In this document: piece after piece, positions 5,777 through 7,484 of the stretch | How positions within the stretch are numbered: the stretch's first letter is position 1 | Layout of the letters: the number at the start of each line of letters is the position of its first letter | Assembly: GCA_030453285.1 (NCBI GenBank) | Contig: JAKDKP010000093.1 | Location: 1-7,484 of the forward strand | Direction of reading: 5' to 3' | Source: Propionibacteriales bacterium | GTDB taxonomy: Bacteria; Actinomycetota; Actinomycetes; Propionibacteriales; Propionibacteriaceae | Length of the DNA: 7,484 nucleotides | Made by a program: the position numbers and the translations under genes | The notes under the pieces: model-generated | Seen by the model: only the letters and a program-made list of their open reading frames with translations | The model's database searches: none | Told to the model about the DNA's origin: nothing

Positions 5777-5805
5777 GCCCCCTGATGGCGGGCCCTCCAG
5801 GGGGC
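5777..5805 (+). promoter_or_regulatory. Stem-loop in the rex leader
   Basis: GCCCCCTG (5777–5784) and CAGGGGGC (5798–5805) form a perfect, very GC-rich 8-bp stem with a 13-nt loop, in the ~73-nt leader between the predicted transcription start and the rex GTG. The Shine–Dalgarno (GAGG, 5821–5824) lies downstream of the stem and stays free. No T tract follows. It could affect transcript stability or expression; the function is not known. Confidence 0.4.
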
Positions 5806-5832
5806 GGGCAGGGCAAGCGTGAGGACTCGTGA

Positions 5833-6567
5833 GTGTCGCCAGTCGAGGGTGCAACGCCGGTCGCCGCTGCCGGTGCGACGGCCGTCGCCAAGGGGATTCC
5901 CGAGGCCACAGTTGCCCGGCTTCCGGGTTACCTCCGCGCGCTCAACCACCTGTCCGACAACGGTGTGGCGACCGTCAGCAGCGGTGATCTGGCCGACGAG
6001 GCGGGGGTCAACCCGGCGCAACTGCGCAAGGACCTGTCGCACCTCGGCTCGTACGGGACCCGCGGCGTTGGCTACTCGGTGGCCTACCTGCGTTTCCAGA
6101 TCGGCCGTGAAATCGGCTCCGCCGTCGATTGGCCGGTGATCATCATCGGAGTGGGCAATCTCGGTACCGCTCTGGCCCAGAACGCCGATTTCGGGTCGCG
6201 CGGATTCCGGGTGGTCGCCCTGGTCGACACCAACTCGGCGCTGGTCGGCACCGAGATCGACGGTCTGACGATCGAGCACCAGGATGACCTGCGGCGCACA
6301 CTGCGCGACTCCGGTGCCCGGATCGCGGTGATCACCACGCCGCCCGACTCCGCCCAGGCAGTGTGCGACGAACTGGTGGCCTGTGGCATCACCAGCATCC
6401 TCAATTTTGCCGCCACCGTGCTCTCCGCCCCCCATGAGGTGACGGTCCGTAAAGTTGATCTTGGTCAGGAGCTCCAAATTCTTGCCTATCACGAGCAACG
6501 CAAGTTGGACGGATTGTGGCCGGCCGATGACGACGTGGTCGCCGTGGTTGCGGGGGAGGCACCATGA
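5833..6567 (+). CDS. rex: Redox-sensing transcriptional repressor Rex
   Basis: 244-residue NADH-responsive repressor. Residues ~22–88 are the winged helix (IPEATVARLPGYLRAL, then LRKDLSHLGSYGTRGVGY with the recognition helix). Residues ~100–210 are a Rossmann fold with GVGNLG (106–111), which binds NAD(H), and the C-terminal helix around LQILAYHEQRK is the domain-swap helix of the dimer. NADH binding releases the protein from operators; the matching operator lies 91 bases upstream. The GTG start has GAGG eight bases upstream. The first ~21 residues are an Ala-rich extension before the conserved core, usual in Actinobacteria. The stop overlaps hemA by 4 bp (ATGA), so the two are cotranscribed. 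All expected motifs are present, so a working sensor is likely. Confidence 0.97.
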   Translation: MSPVEGATPVAAAGATAVAKGIPEATVARLPGYLRALNHLSDNGVATVSSGDLADEAGVNPAQLRKDLSHLGSYGTRGVGYSVAYLRFQIGREIGSAVDWPVIIIGVGNLGTALAQNADFGSRGFRVVALVDTNSALVGTEIDGLTIEHQDDLRRTLRDSGARIAVITTPPDSAQAVCDELVACGITSILNFAATVLSAPHEVTVRKVDLGQELQILAYHEQRKLDGLWPADDDVVAVVAGEAP

Positions 6568-7484
6568 GCATCCTGGTCCTCAGTGTGTCCCACCACACCG
6601 CACCGATGGACGTATTGTCGGCGCTCAGCCTCACTCGCGACGAGACGACAAAGCTGTGTCATGGCATCGCGGCAGGTGACCATGTCGACGAGGTGGCCGT
6701 GTTGTCGACCTGCAATCGCACCGAGGTGTACGCCCGGGTCGACCGCTTCCACGCCGGCCTCGAGGACGTCACCGCCGCCGTGGCCACGGCCGGTGGTGTT
6801 GATCTTGGTGTCCTGCAGCAGCAGTGTGCGGTGTACTTCGACGAGGGTGCCGTCGCGCATGCCTTCGCCGTCGCTGCCGGGCTGGATTCGATGGTCGTGG
6901 GGGAGACTCAGATCCTCGGGCAGTTCCGCACCGCCTTGACGCTTGGTCAGCAGGCCGGGACGGTCGGCAGTTCGCTGAATGCCTTGTTCCAGCAGGGAAT
7001 CCGGGTCGGCAAACGGGTCCACACCGAGACCGGAATCGGTGCGGCCGGCAGGTCCTTGGTGACGGCCGCGTACGAGATCGTCGAGCAGGCCGCCGGCCTG
7101 GCAGGGCGACGCGTGCTGGTCGTCGGTGCCGGATCGATGGCCTCCCTCGCGGCCCGAACCGCGGCCGCTCGCGGAGCACAGGTGACCGCGGTGAATCGGA
7201 CCCTGCAGAGGGCCGAGCATCTGGTGTCCACCATCGACCGAGCCCGGGCCCTGCCGTGGGCGGAGTTGTCAACGGCCCTGGTCGAGGCCGACGTGGTGAT
7301 CACCTGCACCGGCGCCAAGGGGCTCGTGGTCGAAGCGGCAGACCTGATCGGCTCACCCGCCACCCATGTTGTTGATCTTGCTCTGCCGCGGGACGTCGAT
7401 CCGGACGTGGCCAGGCAGGTCGAGTTGATCACCCTCGAGACCCTGGCCGAACAGACGGCAACTGAGGGCGGTAGCGACGTCGAC
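6564..7484 (+). CDS. hemA: Glutamyl-tRNA reductase, 5' part (runs off the right edge)
   Basis: NADPH-dependent reduction of Glu-tRNA(Glu) to glutamate-1-semialdehyde, the first committed step of C5-pathway tetrapyrrole (heme, cobalamin) synthesis in the cytoplasm. The 307 codons present include SHHTAP near the N-terminus, the catalytic nucleophile C50 in LSTCNRTEVY, H99, the family signature GLDSMVVGETQILGQ (106–120), the helix segment ALFQQGIRVGKRVH, and the NADPH site VLVVGAGSMA (184–193) followed by VNRT. The catalytic domain and most of the nucleotide-binding domain are present; the C-terminal dimerisation domain is outside the window. ATG 6564 overlaps the rex stop and is preceded by GGGGAGG with a short 4-base spacer. 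Expression should follow the Rex operator upstream of rex. Further hem genes (hemC, hemD) are expected downstream by analogy only. Confidence 0.97.
   Translation, partial: MSILVLSVSHHTAPMDVLSALSLTRDETTKLCHGIAAGDHVDEVAVLSTCNRTEVYARVDRFHAGLEDVTAAVATAGGVDLGVLQQQCAVYFDEGAVAHAFAVAAGLDSMVVGETQILGQFRTALTLGQQAGTVGSSLNALFQQGIRVGKRVHTETGIGAAGRSLVTAAYEIVEQAAGLAGRRVLVVGAGSMASLAARTAAARGAQVTAVNRTLQRAEHLVSTIDRARALPWAELSTALVEADVVITCTGAKGLVVEAADLIGSPATHVVDLALPRDVDPDVARQVELITLETLAEQTATEGGSDVD

Noticed and set aside
5737..6498. 253-codon minus-strand ORF opposite rex
   Set aside because: Shadow of rex, which has an intact DNA-binding domain, NAD-binding motif and operator; this ORF would also run across that operator.
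6489..7220. 243-codon minus-strand ORF opposite hemA
   Set aside because: Shadow of hemA; common in GC-rich DNA and without any domain.

Overview
The window is GC-rich, densely packed DNA typical of an actinobacterium. Gene content (a Rex–HemA pair with an actinobacterial-type Rex operator, a Micromonospora-type sialidase, an HAD-IB phosphatase-like protein near the hem genes) fits Actinobacteria, possibly the Propionibacteriaceae. The sequence alone does not fix the genus.

Layout. (1) 1–975, plus strand: 3' part of an exo-alpha-sialidase, cut by the left edge. (2) 998–1879, minus strand, convergent with it: a full-length HAD-IB (SerB-like) protein with a C-terminal membrane helix and a substituted catalytic Asp. 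(3) 1915–5280, minus strand: a tightly overlapping four-gene cassette. In transcription order it encodes a small secreted cysteine-free protein, a 6-TM permease, a duplicated ~12-TM permease and a BcrA/NatA-like ABC ATPase. The last three are joined by 4-bp stop/start overlaps, and the first two overlap by 16 bp. This is the most unusual part of the window: a candidate export, immunity or peptide-handling system whose secreted component I cannot assign to a family. (4) 5281–5448: divergent control region with a perfect 14-bp palindrome over the -35 of the cassette promoter and an 8-C tract in the cassette leader. (5) 5449–7484, plus strand: a glutaredoxin-like protein, then a Rex-regulated operon of rex and hemA (hemA runs off the right edge).

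How the parts work together. Rex senses the NADH/NAD+ ratio. Its predicted operator overlaps the promoter just upstream of rex, so rex and hemA (first committed step of tetrapyrrole synthesis from Glu-tRNA) should be autoregulated by redox state. HAD-IB, glutaredoxin-like and hemA genes lie close together in other Actinobacteria (from memory, serB1, Rv0508 and hemA in M. tuberculosis). The ABC cassette therefore looks like an insertion into a conserved neighbourhood. The secreted-protein gene is also lower in GC: about 57% by hand count over 4981–5220, against about 69% over 6721–6960 in hemA.

No RNA genes, insertion sequences or CRISPR arrays were seen, and no non-coding stretch exceeds about 170 bases.
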